A stretch of DNA of 64,000 nt from an uncultured Alphaproteobacteria bacterium (GCA_937988775.1 CALKHP010000039.1:21066-85065); one strand, 5' to 3'. Positions 31,583 to 40,073 are shown, counted from the first letter of the stretch. A program made the numbers and translations. The notes: generated by a model from the letters alone, not told the origin.

Positions 31583-33262
31583 TCAGCCCTTCGCGTGGAT
31601 GTACTGGCGCAGGATGGCGATCGTCTCCTGCGGATTCTGCTGCACGAGATCGCCGACGCGCTCGACCGACTTGGCCTGGACCGAGCCGTTGATCTGGCTC
31701 GCCTCGATCATGCGTTCGGTGTTGCTCGGCCCGTGCGGCTGCAACATGCGGCCATCGCTGGCCGCCACCTGTTGCGGGCCCTCGACGCCGCCGAGCAGCA
31801 CCGGCTGCTGGCCGCCCGGCCCGGCGAGCGCCGCCAGCGGCGGCCGGCCGCCAAGCGCCAGCGGGCCATCCTTGGCCGTGACCTGCCTGAGCAGCGGGCG
31901 CACCACCAGCAGCAGCACGAACAGCGACAGCACGCCGAGGATCGCCGTCTCCGACAGGCGCATCACGTCATCCTTGGAGAAGTTCAGCATGCGCTCGGTG
32001 AAGGACAGCGCCTTCAGGTCGGCGATCGGCGGCCCGTCGGCGAAGCGCAGGTTGACGACCTCGACCTGGTCGCCGCGCGCCTTCTCGAAGCCGATCGCCG
32101 AGCGCACCAGCGTGGTGATGCGGTCGAGTTCCTCCTGCGAGCGCGGCTGGTAGGTCTGCACGCCATCGGCGCCCTTGACGTAATTGCCATCGACCAGCAC
32201 CGCCACCGACAGGCGCTTGACCCGGCCGCCTTCGAGCGTTTCGGTGCGGGTGGTGCGCGAAATCTCGTAATTGATCGTCTCTTCGCTCTTGTTGCTGGCA
32301 TCCTTCGGCGCCGGCTGCTGGTCCCCCTGCCCGCCGCCTTGCGCCGCCGGCAACTGGTTGCCCGCCGTGACCTGGCCGTTATCGCGCGCATCGCTCGTGG
32401 TCTGGCTTTCGTTGCGGCTCTGCGTCGAGCGAATCACCTTGCTCTCGGGGTCGTAGCTCTCCGAGGTTTGCTGCACGCGGTTGAAATCCATGTCGGCCGC
32501 GACCTGCACGCGGCTGCGCCCGCCGCCGACCACGCTGGCGACGATATCCTCGACCTGGCTGCGCAACCGGCGCTCGAAGCTGGCGCGCTTGTCGTCGGAG
32601 AGCGCCTCGGGCGAATCGCCGGCGCCATCGGCCAGCAGCTTGCCGCTGTCATCGACCACCGAGACATGTTCCGGCTTGAGATTCGGCACCGCCGTGGCGA
32701 CGAGATGGCGGATGGCGCGCACCTGGCCGCGATCGAGGTCGCCGCGCGTCTTCAGCACGATCGAGGCGCGCGCCTCGTTCTTGTCGCGCGAGAACAGCTG
32801 GCGCTCGGGCAGCACCAGATGCACGCGCGCCGCCGCGACGCGGTCGAGCGTGCCGATGCTGCGCGCGAGCTCACCCTCGAGCGCGCGAACATGGTTGACA
32901 TTCTGCACGAAGGCCGTCGTCGAGAACGCATCGCCCTTGTCGAAAATCTCGTAGCCCATGCCGCCGCCGCTCGGCATGCCCTTGCCGGCGAGGTCCATGC
33001 GCAGGCGCAGCGTCTCGGATTGCGGCGCCAGGATCGTGCCGCCATCCTGGCGCAACTCGTATTTGACGCCGCGCGCCTCCAGTTCCTTGATGATGGCGGC
33101 CGAATCCCGGTAGCTCAGCTCGGTATAGAGCGGCACCATGGTCGGCTGCGCGACGCGCGCGATCACGAAGGCGAAGAAGCCGACGAGCGAGAGCGTCACC
33201 GCGCCCATCGCCGCCAGGCGCTGCGGCCCCAGCTTGCCGAGAATGTCGAGGATACCCTTCAC
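31583..33262 (-). CDS. fliF: Flagellar MS-ring protein FliF
   Basis: 559-residue basal-body scaffold. The first membrane helix is at about residues 18-38 and the second near 440-462 (ILGVLSLFVLLLVVRPLL). Between them lie the YscJ/FliF ring-building motifs (LYTELSYRDSAAIIKELEARGVKYEL, RVHLVLPERQLFSRDKNEARASIVLK) and a Gln/Gly-rich flexible loop near 310-340. The cytoplasmic C-terminal tail binds FliG. First gene of fliF-fliG-fliH-fliN-flbD. The upstream region has a weak CtrA-like box and a FlbD-type dyad. Confidence 0.95.
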   Translation of the reverse strand: MKGILDILGKLGPQRLAAMGAVTLSLVGFFAFVIARVAQPTMVPLYTELSYRDSAAIIKELEARGVKYELRQDGGTILAPQSETLRLRMDLAGKGMPSGGGMGYEIFDKGDAFSTTAFVQNVNHVRALEGELARSIGTLDRVAAARVHLVLPERQLFSRDKNEARASIVLKTRGDLDRGQVRAIRHLVATAVPNLKPEHVSVVDDSGKLLADGAGDSPEALSDDKRASFERRLRSQVEDIVASVVGGGRSRVQVAADMDFNRVQQTSESYDPESKVIRSTQSRNESQTTSDARDNGQVTAGNQLPAAQGGGQGDQQPAPKDASNKSEETINYEISRTTRTETLEGGRVKRLSVAVLVDGNYVKGADGVQTYQPRSQEELDRITTLVRSAIGFEKARGDQVEVVNLRFADGPPIADLKALSFTERMLNFSKDDVMRLSETAILGVLSLFVLLLVVRPLLRQVTAKDGPLALGGRPPLAALAGPGGQQPVLLGGVEGPQQVAASDGRMLQPHGPSNTERMIEASQINGSVQAKSVERVGDLVQQNPQETIAILRQYIHAKG

Positions 33263-33366
33263 AGATGCTCTGCCTCATGGGAGCCGACACCCGCTCCGGG
33301 ATGATGCGGCGCGTTCCAAATCCACCGCACTAGGCAGAAATTTCCCCGTACGTGGTTACTAGGCGG

Positions 33367-33388
33367 TTAATGCCGGGCAATTGATTGC
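33367..33388 (-). promoter_or_regulatory. Candidate CtrA/FlbD site upstream of fliF
   Basis: On the minus strand ATTG-N7-TTAA (33381-33367) is a half-good CtrA box (consensus TTAA-N7-TTAA). Overlapping it is the dyad CGGGCAA-TTGA-TTGC in plus orientation (33375-33388 region), which resembles elements near flhA (47061) and fliK (37563). In Caulobacter fliF is activated by CtrA and repressed by FlbD at an overlapping ftr site, and this overlap fits that scheme. It lies about 110 nt upstream of the fliF ATG. Confidence 0.4.
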
Positions 33389-33548
33389 TCAGGCGGCCGC
33401 CTTTTCCGCGCGCGGATGACGAAAGCGCCGCCGCGGCGCCGCCATCTATCTCGATTGGTTGCTTCACCGATCAACGACGCGGCAGTTACCTTTTTTCGCG
33501 CCCGGGTTAAAACGCCAGTGAGAGAACCGCTTTCGAAGGTCATTATCC

Positions 33549-34526
33549 GTGCCGGAACCCGCCCACGCCCTCCCCCTGGCGATCACCATGGGCGATGCCG
33601 CCGGAATTGGCCCCGAGGTCATCGCGCGCCTGTTCGCGGCCGGCCCGGTCGCCGGTTTCGTCGTCGGCGATGTCGCCGCCATGACCCGCGCCGTGGCGCT
33701 GATCGGCGCGGCCCTTGCCGTCCAGGAGGTGCGCGCGCCGGTTTTGGCCAGCCCCGGCGTGCTGCCGGTTCTCGCCACCTCGCATCTGCCGCCCGATCTC
33801 GCCTATGGCGTCGTCGATGCCCATGCCGGCCAGGCTGCGCATGACGCCGTGGTTGCGGCCGGCCGGCTCGCGCTCGCCGGCAAGGTTCGCGCCGTGGTGA
33901 CGGCGCCGCTCAACAAGGCGGCGATGCAGGCCGCCGGCATCCACCAGCCCGGCCACACCGAAATCCTCGCCGATCTCGCCGGTACCAGCGATTTCGGCAT
34001 GATGCTCGCCAATGAGCAGTTGCGCGTCATGCTGGTCTCGATCCACGTCTCGCTGCGCGAGGCGCTGCAACTGGTGACGCGCGAGCGCGTGCTGAAAACG
34101 ATCCGTCTCGCCGTGCGCGGCACGCGCGCCTTCGGCGTGGCGCATCCGCGCATCGCCGTCGCCGGCCTCAATCCGCATGCCGGCGAAGGCGGCCTGATGG
34201 GCCACGAGGATAGCGACATCATCGCGCCGGCCATCGCCGATGCGCAGGCCGAGGGGCTTGTCGCCAGCGGTCCCTACCCGCCCGATACCGTGTTCATGCG
34301 CGCGCGCCGCGGCGAGTTCGACTGCGTCGTGGCGCAATATCACGACCAGGGCCTGATCCCGGTCAAGTATCTCGGGCTCGACGACGGCGTGAACGTCACC
34401 GTCGGCCTGCCCTTCGTGCGCACCAGCGTCGAGCACGGCACCGCCTTCGACATAGCCGGCAAGGGCGCCGCCGATCCCTCGAGCCTCGCCTATGCCGTCA
34501 GAATCGCCGAGGCGATGACGGGCTGA
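33549..34526 (+). CDS. pdxA: 4-hydroxythreonine-4-phosphate dehydrogenase PdxA
   Basis: 325-residue NAD-dependent metal enzyme of DXP-dependent pyridoxal phosphate synthesis, oxidising 4-phosphohydroxy-L-threonine. The signature opening ITMGDAAGIGPEV is near residue 12. Metal-ligand regions appear as QPGHTEILADL (His), NPHAGEGGLMG (His) and AQYHDQGLIPVKYL (His). The start is a GTG at 33549. PdxA-like paralogues also occur in sugar-acid catabolism, but length and motifs fit the vitamin B6 enzyme. It is divergent from fliF and may be the end of an unrelated operon, with no pdxJ in view. Confidence 0.88.
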   Translation: MPEPAHALPLAITMGDAAGIGPEVIARLFAAGPVAGFVVGDVAAMTRAVALIGAALAVQEVRAPVLASPGVLPVLATSHLPPDLAYGVVDAHAGQAAHDAVVAAGRLALAGKVRAVVTAPLNKAAMQAAGIHQPGHTEILADLAGTSDFGMMLANEQLRVMLVSIHVSLREALQLVTRERVLKTIRLAVRGTRAFGVAHPRIAVAGLNPHAGEGGLMGHEDSDIIAPAIADAQAEGLVASGPYPPDTVFMRARRGEFDCVVAQYHDQGLIPVKYLGLDDGVNVTVGLPFVRTSVEHGTAFDIAGKGAADPSSLAYAVRIAEAMTG

Positions 34527-34532
34527 GAAACC

Positions 34533-34976
34533 TCACGGTTTCAGCGCATCCTCGAGCTGCTCCACGCGCGCCTTGGTGAGCGCCACGAGGCAATCCGCGA
34601 ACGCGACCGGCTGCAGGCTGCCGCCGGCGTAGCGTGCCGCGTCCCACAGGCAGTGATGCTCGCGCCATTGCAGCCAGAGCCGCTCGGCCTGGCGCAGATC
34701 CTCGGTCGCCTTGGCGCCGCGCGAGGCAACGGCGCGGGCATAGACCTTGTTCAGCGCCGCATCCTGCGCGCGAAACGCCACCGCCGCGCATTGCTGAAGC
34801 TCGAAATTGTTCAGCGCCGCCGTGTCGCGGTCGCAGGACGCCGGCGGGTGATCGAGCAGATCGTGGTTGTGCAACAGTTGCTCGGCAAGCGTTTCGGCCT
34901 GCGCGCCGGGTGCCAGCGCGGCAGCAAGCAGGAGTGCGGCAGCGACGGTTGCCTGCTTCGCCCACATGAATTTCAT
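34533..34976 (-). CDS. LprI/DUF1311-family periplasmic protein
   Basis: 147-residue exported protein with a signal peptide ending near AQA-E28. The mature part shows the DUF1311 pattern: Cys in paired positions (SCDRD, LQQCAAVAF, HHCLWDA, FADCLV), ALNKVYARAV, and LRQAERLWLQWREHHC near residue 100. Family members such as LprI inhibit lysozyme, but most are uncharacterised. The four Cys probably form two disulfides. It converges on pdxA. Confidence 0.78.
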   Translation of the reverse strand: MKFMWAKQATVAAALLLAAALAPGAQAETLAEQLLHNHDLLDHPPASCDRDTAALNNFELQQCAAVAFRAQDAALNKVYARAVASRGAKATEDLRQAERLWLQWREHHCLWDAARYAGGSLQPVAFADCLVALTKARVEQLEDALKP

Positions 34977-35013
34977 CGGCTGGCCTTTCGCAATCCGTGA
35001 TCATCGACGGCAA

Positions 35014-35040
35014 AAGGACCGGGCTTGCGACCCGGTCCTT
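35014..35040 (-). terminator. Hairpin terminator downstream of sciP
   Basis: Perfect 10-bp arms AAGGACCGGG and CCCGGTCCTT with a 7-nt loop lie 37 nt after the sciP stop, read on the minus strand, followed by TTTTGCCG. The U-run is short, so termination may be partial. Confidence 0.65.
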
Positions 35041-35077
35041 GAATGCGTGTCGTGCCTTGCTGCTTCAGGAAACCGGA

Positions 35078-35353
35078 TTACTGCCGGTAATGCTGGATAC
35101 GGGTGGTGCGCAAGCCGGCCAGGCCGTGGCTTTCGATGGAATGCTGCCAGTTGAGGAATTCCTCCACCGTCAGCGTATAACGGCTGCACGCCTCTTCGAG
35201 CGACAGAAGCCCACCGCGTACGGCGGCGACCACCTCCGCCTTGCGCCGGATCACCCAACGTCGCGTATCGGACGGTGGCAGATCGGCGATCGTCAACGGG
35301 CTCCCATCGGGGCCGATGACGTATTTGACTCGAGGTCTGATTGGCTCGGTCAT
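35078..35353 (-). CDS. sciP: CtrA inhibitor SciP (DUF1153)
   Basis: 91-residue helix-turn-helix protein of the DUF1153 family. SciP binds the DNA-bound CtrA regulator and blocks its recruitment of RNA polymerase, limiting CtrA activity to part of the cell cycle in Caulobacter. The conserved core is plainly recognisable: RPRVKYVIGPDGSPLTIADLPP, WVIRRKAEVVAAVRGGLLSLEEACSRYTL and the C-terminal LRTTRIQHYR. The ATG at 35353 is used; a GTG 18 nt upstream is less likely. A CtrA-type box lies 56 nt upstream, which suggests CtrA drives its own inhibitor. It is downstream of the flgD gene, separated by 106 nt. Confidence 0.93.
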   Translation of the reverse strand: MTEPIRPRVKYVIGPDGSPLTIADLPPSDTRRWVIRRKAEVVAAVRGGLLSLEEACSRYTLTVEEFLNWQHSIESHGLAGLRTTRIQHYRQ

Positions 35354-35408
35354 CTCATACTCACGATACACTACGCAAAAACTGTAGGATCATGGTAAGT
35401 GGACGCCC

Positions 35409-35423
35409 TTAAGAATTGCCTAA
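35409..35423 (-). promoter_or_regulatory. CtrA-box-like site upstream of sciP
   Basis: TTAA-GAATTGC-CTAA in plus orientation (TTAG-N7-TTAA on the coding strand) matches the CtrA consensus TTAA-N7-TTAA at 7 of 8 fixed positions. It is 56 nt upstream of the sciP ATG, about where a box covering the -35 region would sit. Binding is inferred. Confidence 0.6.
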
Positions 35424-35459
35424 ATGCCACAGGCAAATGTTGTTAGGATTTTATTTACC

Positions 35460-36125
35460 TTAACCAGGTCTTGAGATGTTCTTGACCTTGTCCGCCGAGA
35501 ACGACATGCCGCCGATATTCAGCACCGGCGTATCACCCGAAACATCGACGCTGTCGACGACGCCTGTGGCATCCGTCGAGACGCTCATGAGCTGGCCGGA
35601 CGCATCGATCGCATCGATATTGATGGTGTAGGCGCCATCAGGCGCGCTCGCCCCGGTCGAGCTGATGCCGTTCCAGGTCAGCGGCTGCGCGCCGGCATTC
35701 AGCGGCTGCACCACCGTCTGCACGACGTTGCCGTCGCCATCCTTGATGGTGATCAGCGCCTTGGTGGCGGCGCGCGGCGCGGTGATCTGCCAGGTCGCGC
35801 TGCCATTGGCGAGTTGCGAGGTCGCGCCGTCGACGGTCACGGTCGCGCCGACATAGTTCAGGCCGCTGGCGATGTTGCTGGAACGGGTCGCGGCGAGCAG
35901 CTGCGTCAGCGTGCTGTTGGTGTTGAGCTGCTGCTCGACGGAGGCGAACTGCACGAGCTGCTGCGTGAACTGGTTGGTGTCGAGCGGATCGAGCGGGTTC
36001 TGGTTCTGGAGCTGCGTCGTCAGCAGCAGCAGGAACTGGTCGAAATTGCCGGCGATGGCGTTCGAGCCGGTCGCGCTGCCCGATGAAGCGGCGCCGGTGC
36101 CGGTTGTCGCTGGGATGCTGGTCAT
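35460..36125 (-). CDS. flgD: Flagellar hook assembly protein FlgD
   Basis: 221-residue hook scaffolding (cap) protein. The N-terminal motif NFDQFLLLLTTQLQNQNPLDPLDTNQFTQQLVQFASVEQQLNTN (about residues 28-70) is diagnostic of FlgD. The C-terminal part is a tudor/FnIII-like hybrid with WQITAPRAATKALITIKDGDGNVVQT. It is exported through the flagellar system and lost when the hook is complete. The ATG at 36125 lies 10 nt after the fliK stop, so the two form one operon. Confidence 0.93.
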   Translation of the reverse strand: MTSIPATTGTGAASSGSATGSNAIAGNFDQFLLLLTTQLQNQNPLDPLDTNQFTQQLVQFASVEQQLNTNSTLTQLLAATRSSNIASGLNYVGATVTVDGATSQLANGSATWQITAPRAATKALITIKDGDGNVVQTVVQPLNAGAQPLTWNGISSTGASAPDGAYTINIDAIDASGQLMSVSTDATGVVDSVDVSGDTPVLNIGGMSFSADKVKNISRPG

Positions 36126-36135
36126 GGCGATCGCC

Positions 36136-37440
36136 TCAGATCTGGATATCGAGCCCGCCCGCCAGGGCACGGCTCATGGTCAGGCGCTGGAGGGCGGGCG
36201 GCAGCGCCGTCACGGCCAAGCCCTCCTCGCTGCCCGATGGTGATGACGCCCGGCCGAAACCGCCCTGCCGGGGCGCGTCCTGTCCCGCGCCATTTTGCCC
36301 GCCGCCATTCTGGCCGCGGCCATCCTGGCGCAGCGAGAATTGCAGGTCGTCGCCATTCGTCTTCAGGCCGGCCTGGTCGAAGGCGCGTTCGAGCGTCTTG
36401 GCCTCGCGCTGCAACATGTGCAGCGTCTCGACGCGGTCGACGACCAGCGAGGCGCTGACCTTGCTGTCGCCGCTGATATGCAGCTTGACCTCGATGCGGC
36501 CGAGCTCCTCCGGATCGAGCCGGATCTGGAAGGTCGAGGAGCCGTTGCGCAGCGCCTGCAGGCCAATCACGATCGGCACGGTCTGCAACGGCGTCGGCGG
36601 CAGGTTGCTCGGCGGCGCTGGCGGCGCGGCCGCTGCCTTGGCCGCATCAGCCGTCGCATCGGTCTTGGCCGGGCCGGCGGCGGCGCTCGCTTGCGCTGCG
36701 GCCGGGTCGGGCGCTTTCACGGTCGGCGTATCGCCGGCCTCCTTGCGCTTGGCGGCAACAGCGCCGGCATCGGGCTTTGCCGCCGCCGTCTCGGGCTTGG
36801 TCCCGCTCTGGGCTTGCGCCGCCTGATCGGCCTTGGCCGGCACGGCGAGCTTCGCCGCCTCCTGCGCCACGGGCGCGGCCTTGGCCTCGGGCGCGGGCTG
36901 ATCGGTCTTGGCGCCGAGATCGGCGGCGATTTTCTCCGTCTTGCCGCTCACGCCGACGATCAGATTGGCCGGGGTGGCGAGAGTGGCGGCGGCGGCCGTG
37001 CTGGCGCTCGCGACGGCGCGCGCGGCGGTCGCAGCCGGCGTCGCCTCGCCCGCCGCTGGAGCGGTGCCGGTGCCGGTGGCGGGCGGCGGCGTGCCTATTG
37101 CGGCGGCACCGGCGAGAGCTGCGGTGACGGCCTGCGCCGTCTCGGAGCCCGTGCCGGCCGTGGCGGTGGCGGTCGCGTCCTTCTTGTCCTTATCCGGGTC
37201 CGGATTGGCGCTGTCGGTGGGCGCGCCCGCGACCGCCGGCTTCGCCGGGTCCGGTGCCGCCGCCTGCTCGGGCGCGGCAACAGGCACCGATGCAGGTGCC
37301 GCGCGCGCCGATGCCGGTGCTGGTGCCGGCGCGTCCGGAACGGCGAAGACCTGCTCGCGCGGCCGGGCCGCTTGTGCATTGGCCCGCGCCGGCGCCAGAG
37401 CCGCCGCCACAGAATCGCCCGTGATTGAAGTCAACGCCAT
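36136..37440 (-). CDS. fliK: Flagellar hook-length control protein FliK
   Basis: 434-residue secreted ruler protein. The first 310 residues are Ala/Pro-rich and low in complexity, as usual for the ruler part. The C-terminal domain contains the hook-length-control core STFQIRLDPEELGRIEVKLHISGDSKVSASLVVDRVETLHMLQREA near residues 328-372, which switches export specificity. A Gly/Gln-rich tail follows. The ATG at 37440 is chosen because a sigma-54 promoter lies just upstream at 37473-37489, inside what would be coding sequence if the earlier ATG at 37518 were used. Followed by flgD. Confidence 0.9.
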   Translation of the reverse strand: MALTSITGDSVAAALAPARANAQAARPREQVFAVPDAPAPAPASARAAPASVPVAAPEQAAAPDPAKPAVAGAPTDSANPDPDKDKKDATATATAGTGSETAQAVTAALAGAAAIGTPPPATGTGTAPAAGEATPAATAARAVASASTAAAATLATPANLIVGVSGKTEKIAADLGAKTDQPAPEAKAAPVAQEAAKLAVPAKADQAAQAQSGTKPETAAAKPDAGAVAAKRKEAGDTPTVKAPDPAAAQASAAAGPAKTDATADAAKAAAAPPAPPSNLPPTPLQTVPIVIGLQALRNGSSTFQIRLDPEELGRIEVKLHISGDSKVSASLVVDRVETLHMLQREAKTLERAFDQAGLKTNGDDLQFSLRQDGRGQNGGGQNGAGQDAPRQGGFGRASSPSGSEEGLAVTALPPALQRLTMSRALAGGLDIQI

Positions 37441-37472
37441 CGCCAACCCGCATGTGATCCAGAGCCTCGACG

Positions 37473-37489
37473 TGCAAGACCGGGACCAA
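37473..37489 (-). promoter_or_regulatory. Sigma-54 (-24/-12) promoter of fliK-flgD
   Basis: TTGGTCCCGGTCTTGCA on the minus strand has the invariant GG-N10-GC spacing and the TTGC(A) -12 element. It differs from the full consensus in three or four central positions. Transcription would begin near 37462, about 22 nt before the fliK ATG. The flagellar sigma-54 activator FlbD is encoded 8 kb away, and a candidate activator dyad lies about 100 nt upstream. Confidence 0.65.
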
Positions 37490-37562
37490 TGGCGCCCGCC
37501 GATAAATCCTTTATACATCAACTGATTACGAAAATAGCTTTTGGCCGCGCCCTCTCCGGCGG

Positions 37563-37577
37563 CCGGCAATGACTGCC
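37563..37577. promoter_or_regulatory. Candidate FlbD (ftr-like) site upstream of the fliK promoter
   Basis: CCGGCAA-TGA-CTGCC is an imperfect dyad that shares its left arm with the perfect dyad at 47061-47077 near flhA. Its position about 100 nt upstream of the predicted sigma-54 start site is where enhancer sites of flagellar activators usually lie. Function is inferred. Confidence 0.4.
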
Positions 37578-37688
37578 ACGCGCCCGGCAGGTTTTGCCGC
37601 CCGCGCCGTGCTGCCGCACTGGAAAAGGCGCGGGCCAGCGCGTATGTGATGGCTTTGCCGGCATGGGCCGGCCGCAGGATCTGGAAAC

Positions 37689-38873
37689 ATGCACGGCCTC
37701 AACGGACTGGGCTTTGCCAAGCCACCGGCGCAAACCCGCGTCGTCGTCGCCATGTCGGGCGGGGTCGATTCCTCGGTCGTGGCGGCGCTGCTGCACAGCC
37801 AGGGCTACGAGGTCGTCGGCATCACCTTGCAGCTTTACGATCACGGCGCGGCGCTCCATCGCAAGGGCGCGTGCTGCGCCGGCCAGGATATCCACGACGC
37901 GCGCCGCGTCGCCGAGGCGGTCGGCTTCCCCCATTACGTGCTCGACTATGAAAGCCGCTTCCGCGAGAGCGTCATCGACCGTTTCGCCGACAGCTATCTC
38001 GCCGGCGAGACGCCGATCCCCTGCGTCGAGTGCAACAAGAGCGTCAAGTTCCGCGACCTAATGGCGACGGCGCAGGACCTTGGCGCCGATGCGCTCGCGA
38101 CCGGGCATTACATCTCGAGCCGCGCCCTGCCCAATGGCCGCCGCGCGCTGTATCGCGCCGCCGACCCGGAGCGCGACCAGAGCTATTTCCTGTATGCCAC
38201 CACCGACGCGCAGTTGCAGTTGCTGCGCTTTCCGCTCGGCGACATGCCAAAGAGCGAGACGCGCGCGCTGGCGCGGCGCTTCGGCCTCGCCGTCGCCGAC
38301 AAGGCCGACAGCCAGGATATCTGCTTCGTGCCGAACGGGCGCTATGCCGATGTCATCGCCAAGCTCAGGCCGGGCGCGGCGCAACCTGGCGAGATCGTGC
38401 ATCTCGACGGGCGCGTGCTCGGCCGGCATGAGGGCATCCTGCATTTCACCATCGGCCAGCGCCGTGGCCTCGGCCTGTCGACCGGCGAGCCGCTGTTCGT
38501 CGTGCGGCTCGATGCCGACAACGCCCGCGTCATCGTCGGCCCGCGCGAGGCGCTGCTGACGCGCGCCATCGGCCTGCGCGACATCAACTGGCTCGGCGAG
38601 GGCGCCATCGCCGACCTGCCGCCCGAGGGGCGCGAGATCGCCGTGCGCGTGCGCTCGACGCGCGCGCCGAAGCCGGCGCTGCTGCGCCTCAGCGACGGCA
38701 AGCCCGAGGTGCTGTTGCCCGAGGGCGAGGAAGGCGTAGCACCTGGCCAGGCCTGCGTGTTCTACGACAGCACCGAACCTTGCGCGCGCGTACTCGGCGG
38801 CGGCATCATTGCGCGGCGCGTGGCTGCCGCCATGCCAGCCCGCCCGCAGGCCGCTGCGGCCGCCTCCGGCTGA
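37689..38873 (+). CDS. mnmA: tRNA-specific 2-thiouridylase MnmA
   Basis: 394-residue enzyme that adds sulfur to U34 of tRNA-Lys, -Glu and -Gln using ATP and a persulfide relay. The PP-loop AMSGGVDSS is at residues 21-29. The two catalytic cysteines are Cys115 (PCVECNKSVKF) and Cys212 (DSQDICFV). TGHYISS and FTIGQRRGLGL are further conserved parts. The C-terminal 20 residues are Ala/Pro-rich and extra. TusA, the sulfur donor in some bacteria, is encoded at 23244. Single gene with an ATG at 37689. Confidence 0.94.
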   Translation: MHGLNGLGFAKPPAQTRVVVAMSGGVDSSVVAALLHSQGYEVVGITLQLYDHGAALHRKGACCAGQDIHDARRVAEAVGFPHYVLDYESRFRESVIDRFADSYLAGETPIPCVECNKSVKFRDLMATAQDLGADALATGHYISSRALPNGRRALYRAADPERDQSYFLYATTDAQLQLLRFPLGDMPKSETRALARRFGLAVADKADSQDICFVPNGRYADVIAKLRPGAAQPGEIVHLDGRVLGRHEGILHFTIGQRRGLGLSTGEPLFVVRLDADNARVIVGPREALLTRAIGLRDINWLGEGAIADLPPEGREIAVRVRSTRAPKPALLRLSDGKPEVLLPEGEEGVAPGQACVFYDSTEPCARVLGGGIIARRVAAAMPARPQAAAAASG

Positions 38874-38991
38874 GCCAACCGGCACAGGAACAAACCGCGC
38901 CGATCGAGGTTTTGATCAAAGCGGGTTTCGTTTTGACGTGCCATGCAGTAGCTATTCTCTGTCGCCTCATTTGTGTGTCACCGTGTCGCCC

Positions 38992-39672
38992 ATGCAGCAC
39001 CGCCCTGAAGCAACCGCCATGCAGCGCGCCTATGCCCGCTGGGCCCGGATTTACGATACGATCTACGAGCAGTTGCTGCGCCCCGGCCAGCAAGCCGCCA
39101 TCACGGCCGCGATGCGATGCGGCCCGCGCGTGCTCGAGGTCGGCGTCGGCACCGGCTTGTCGCTGGAGCTTTATCCGCGCCATGCGGAAGTGACGGGCAT
39201 CGACCTCTCGCCCGACATGCTGGCGCGCGCCCAGGAAAAGGTGCGCCGCAACCGGCTGAGCCATGTCAAGGCGCTGCGCGTGATGGATGCGAGCCAGCTC
39301 GATTTCGCCGATGCGAGCTTCGATGCCGGGCTGGCGCTTTACGTCATCACGCTGGTGCCGGACCCGGAACAGGCGTTGACCGAACTCGCCCGTGTCGTGC
39401 GGCCGGGCGGCGCGATCATCATCGCCACCCATTTCGGCGCCGAGAAGGGCACCGTGGCGCGCATCGAGGCCGCGCTCGCGCCCGCGGCGGGCAGCGTCGG
39501 CTGGAGCAGCGATTTCAAGCTGTCGCGCCTCAGGACATGGGCGCGCGACACCGGGCTCGCCAATTTCGCCGGCGTGCAGCCGATGCAGCCGGCGGGTTTT
39601 TTCAAGGTCGCGCGCTTCGTGCGCACCGACGTGCCGGTCGCGGCCGGCAAGCGGCTGGAAGCGGCCGAATAA
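38992..39672 (+). CDS. pmtA: Phosphatidylethanolamine N-methyltransferase-like SAM methyltransferase
   Basis: About 226-residue class I methyltransferase. It begins with the AYARWARIYDTIYEQLLRPG segment characteristic of Rhodobacter/Bradyrhizobium-type PmtA, then the SAM motif VLEVGVGTGLSLELYP near residue 46 and GIDLSPDMLARA. It would methylate phosphatidylethanolamine stepwise toward phosphatidylcholine at the cytoplasmic face of the membrane. A generic methyltransferase of the UbiE type is the alternative. Two ATGs (38992, 39019) are possible and neither has a strong ribosome site; the second begins right at the conserved AYARW block. Confidence 0.78.
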   Translation: MQHRPEATAMQRAYARWARIYDTIYEQLLRPGQQAAITAAMRCGPRVLEVGVGTGLSLELYPRHAEVTGIDLSPDMLARAQEKVRRNRLSHVKALRVMDASQLDFADASFDAGLALYVITLVPDPEQALTELARVVRPGGAIIIATHFGAEKGTVARIEAALAPAAGSVGWSSDFKLSRLRTWARDTGLANFAGVQPMQPAGFFKVARFVRTDVPVAAGKRLEAAE

Positions 39673-39698
39673 CCATCCCGAACCTTGACGCGAATACC

Positions 39699-39728
39699 TT
39701 GACTTCGCGCCTGCGGCATCACTATAAG
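39699..39728 (+). promoter_or_regulatory. Sigma-70-type promoter of the tRNA-Met gene
   Basis: TTGACT, an 18-nt spacer and TATAAG form a near-consensus housekeeping promoter. Its predicted start near 39736 gives a leader of about 47 nt before the tRNA. Confidence 0.7.
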
Positions 39729-39782
39729 GCCGCCTTCGCGGGGCGCCTCAGGGTCGTCTCGTCGGATGGTTGCGTTGTCCGT

Positions 39783-39859
39783 GGCAGGGTAGCTCAGCTG
39801 GTTAGAGCGCAGGATTCATAACCCTGAGGTCGGGAGTTCAAGTCTCCCCCCCGCCACCA
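39783..39859 (+). tRNA. tRNA-Met (CAT), probably the elongator
   Basis: A 77-nt cloverleaf folds by eye: acceptor GGCAGGG/CCCCGCC, D arm GCTC...GAGC, anticodon CAT at 39817-39819 in loop TTCATAA, T arm GGGAG-TTCAAGT-CTCCC, and an encoded CCA. The G1-C72 pair argues against the initiator, which has an unpaired 1-72. A tRNA-Ile with a modified CAT anticodon is less likely. Two A-C mismatches, 4-69 and 31-39, are present. Confidence 0.93.
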
Positions 39860-40073
39860 CGCGACCTCCCGATTTGCCCTCGTCCCGACGCGCGCCGCCG
39901 CCATGTGGCATGGAACGCATGTCGTCCGGCCTTTGCGCCGTCGCGGGAACCGGTCGCGCGCGCGGCCCGTTTCCTTCATGGCGCCGGCCCTTGCCAAGCG
40001 TTTGACCTTGTCATCCGGCCGCCAGCGCTTATGAACGAAGAAACTCATCCCAGATGACAGCATAGGTTCCGCC

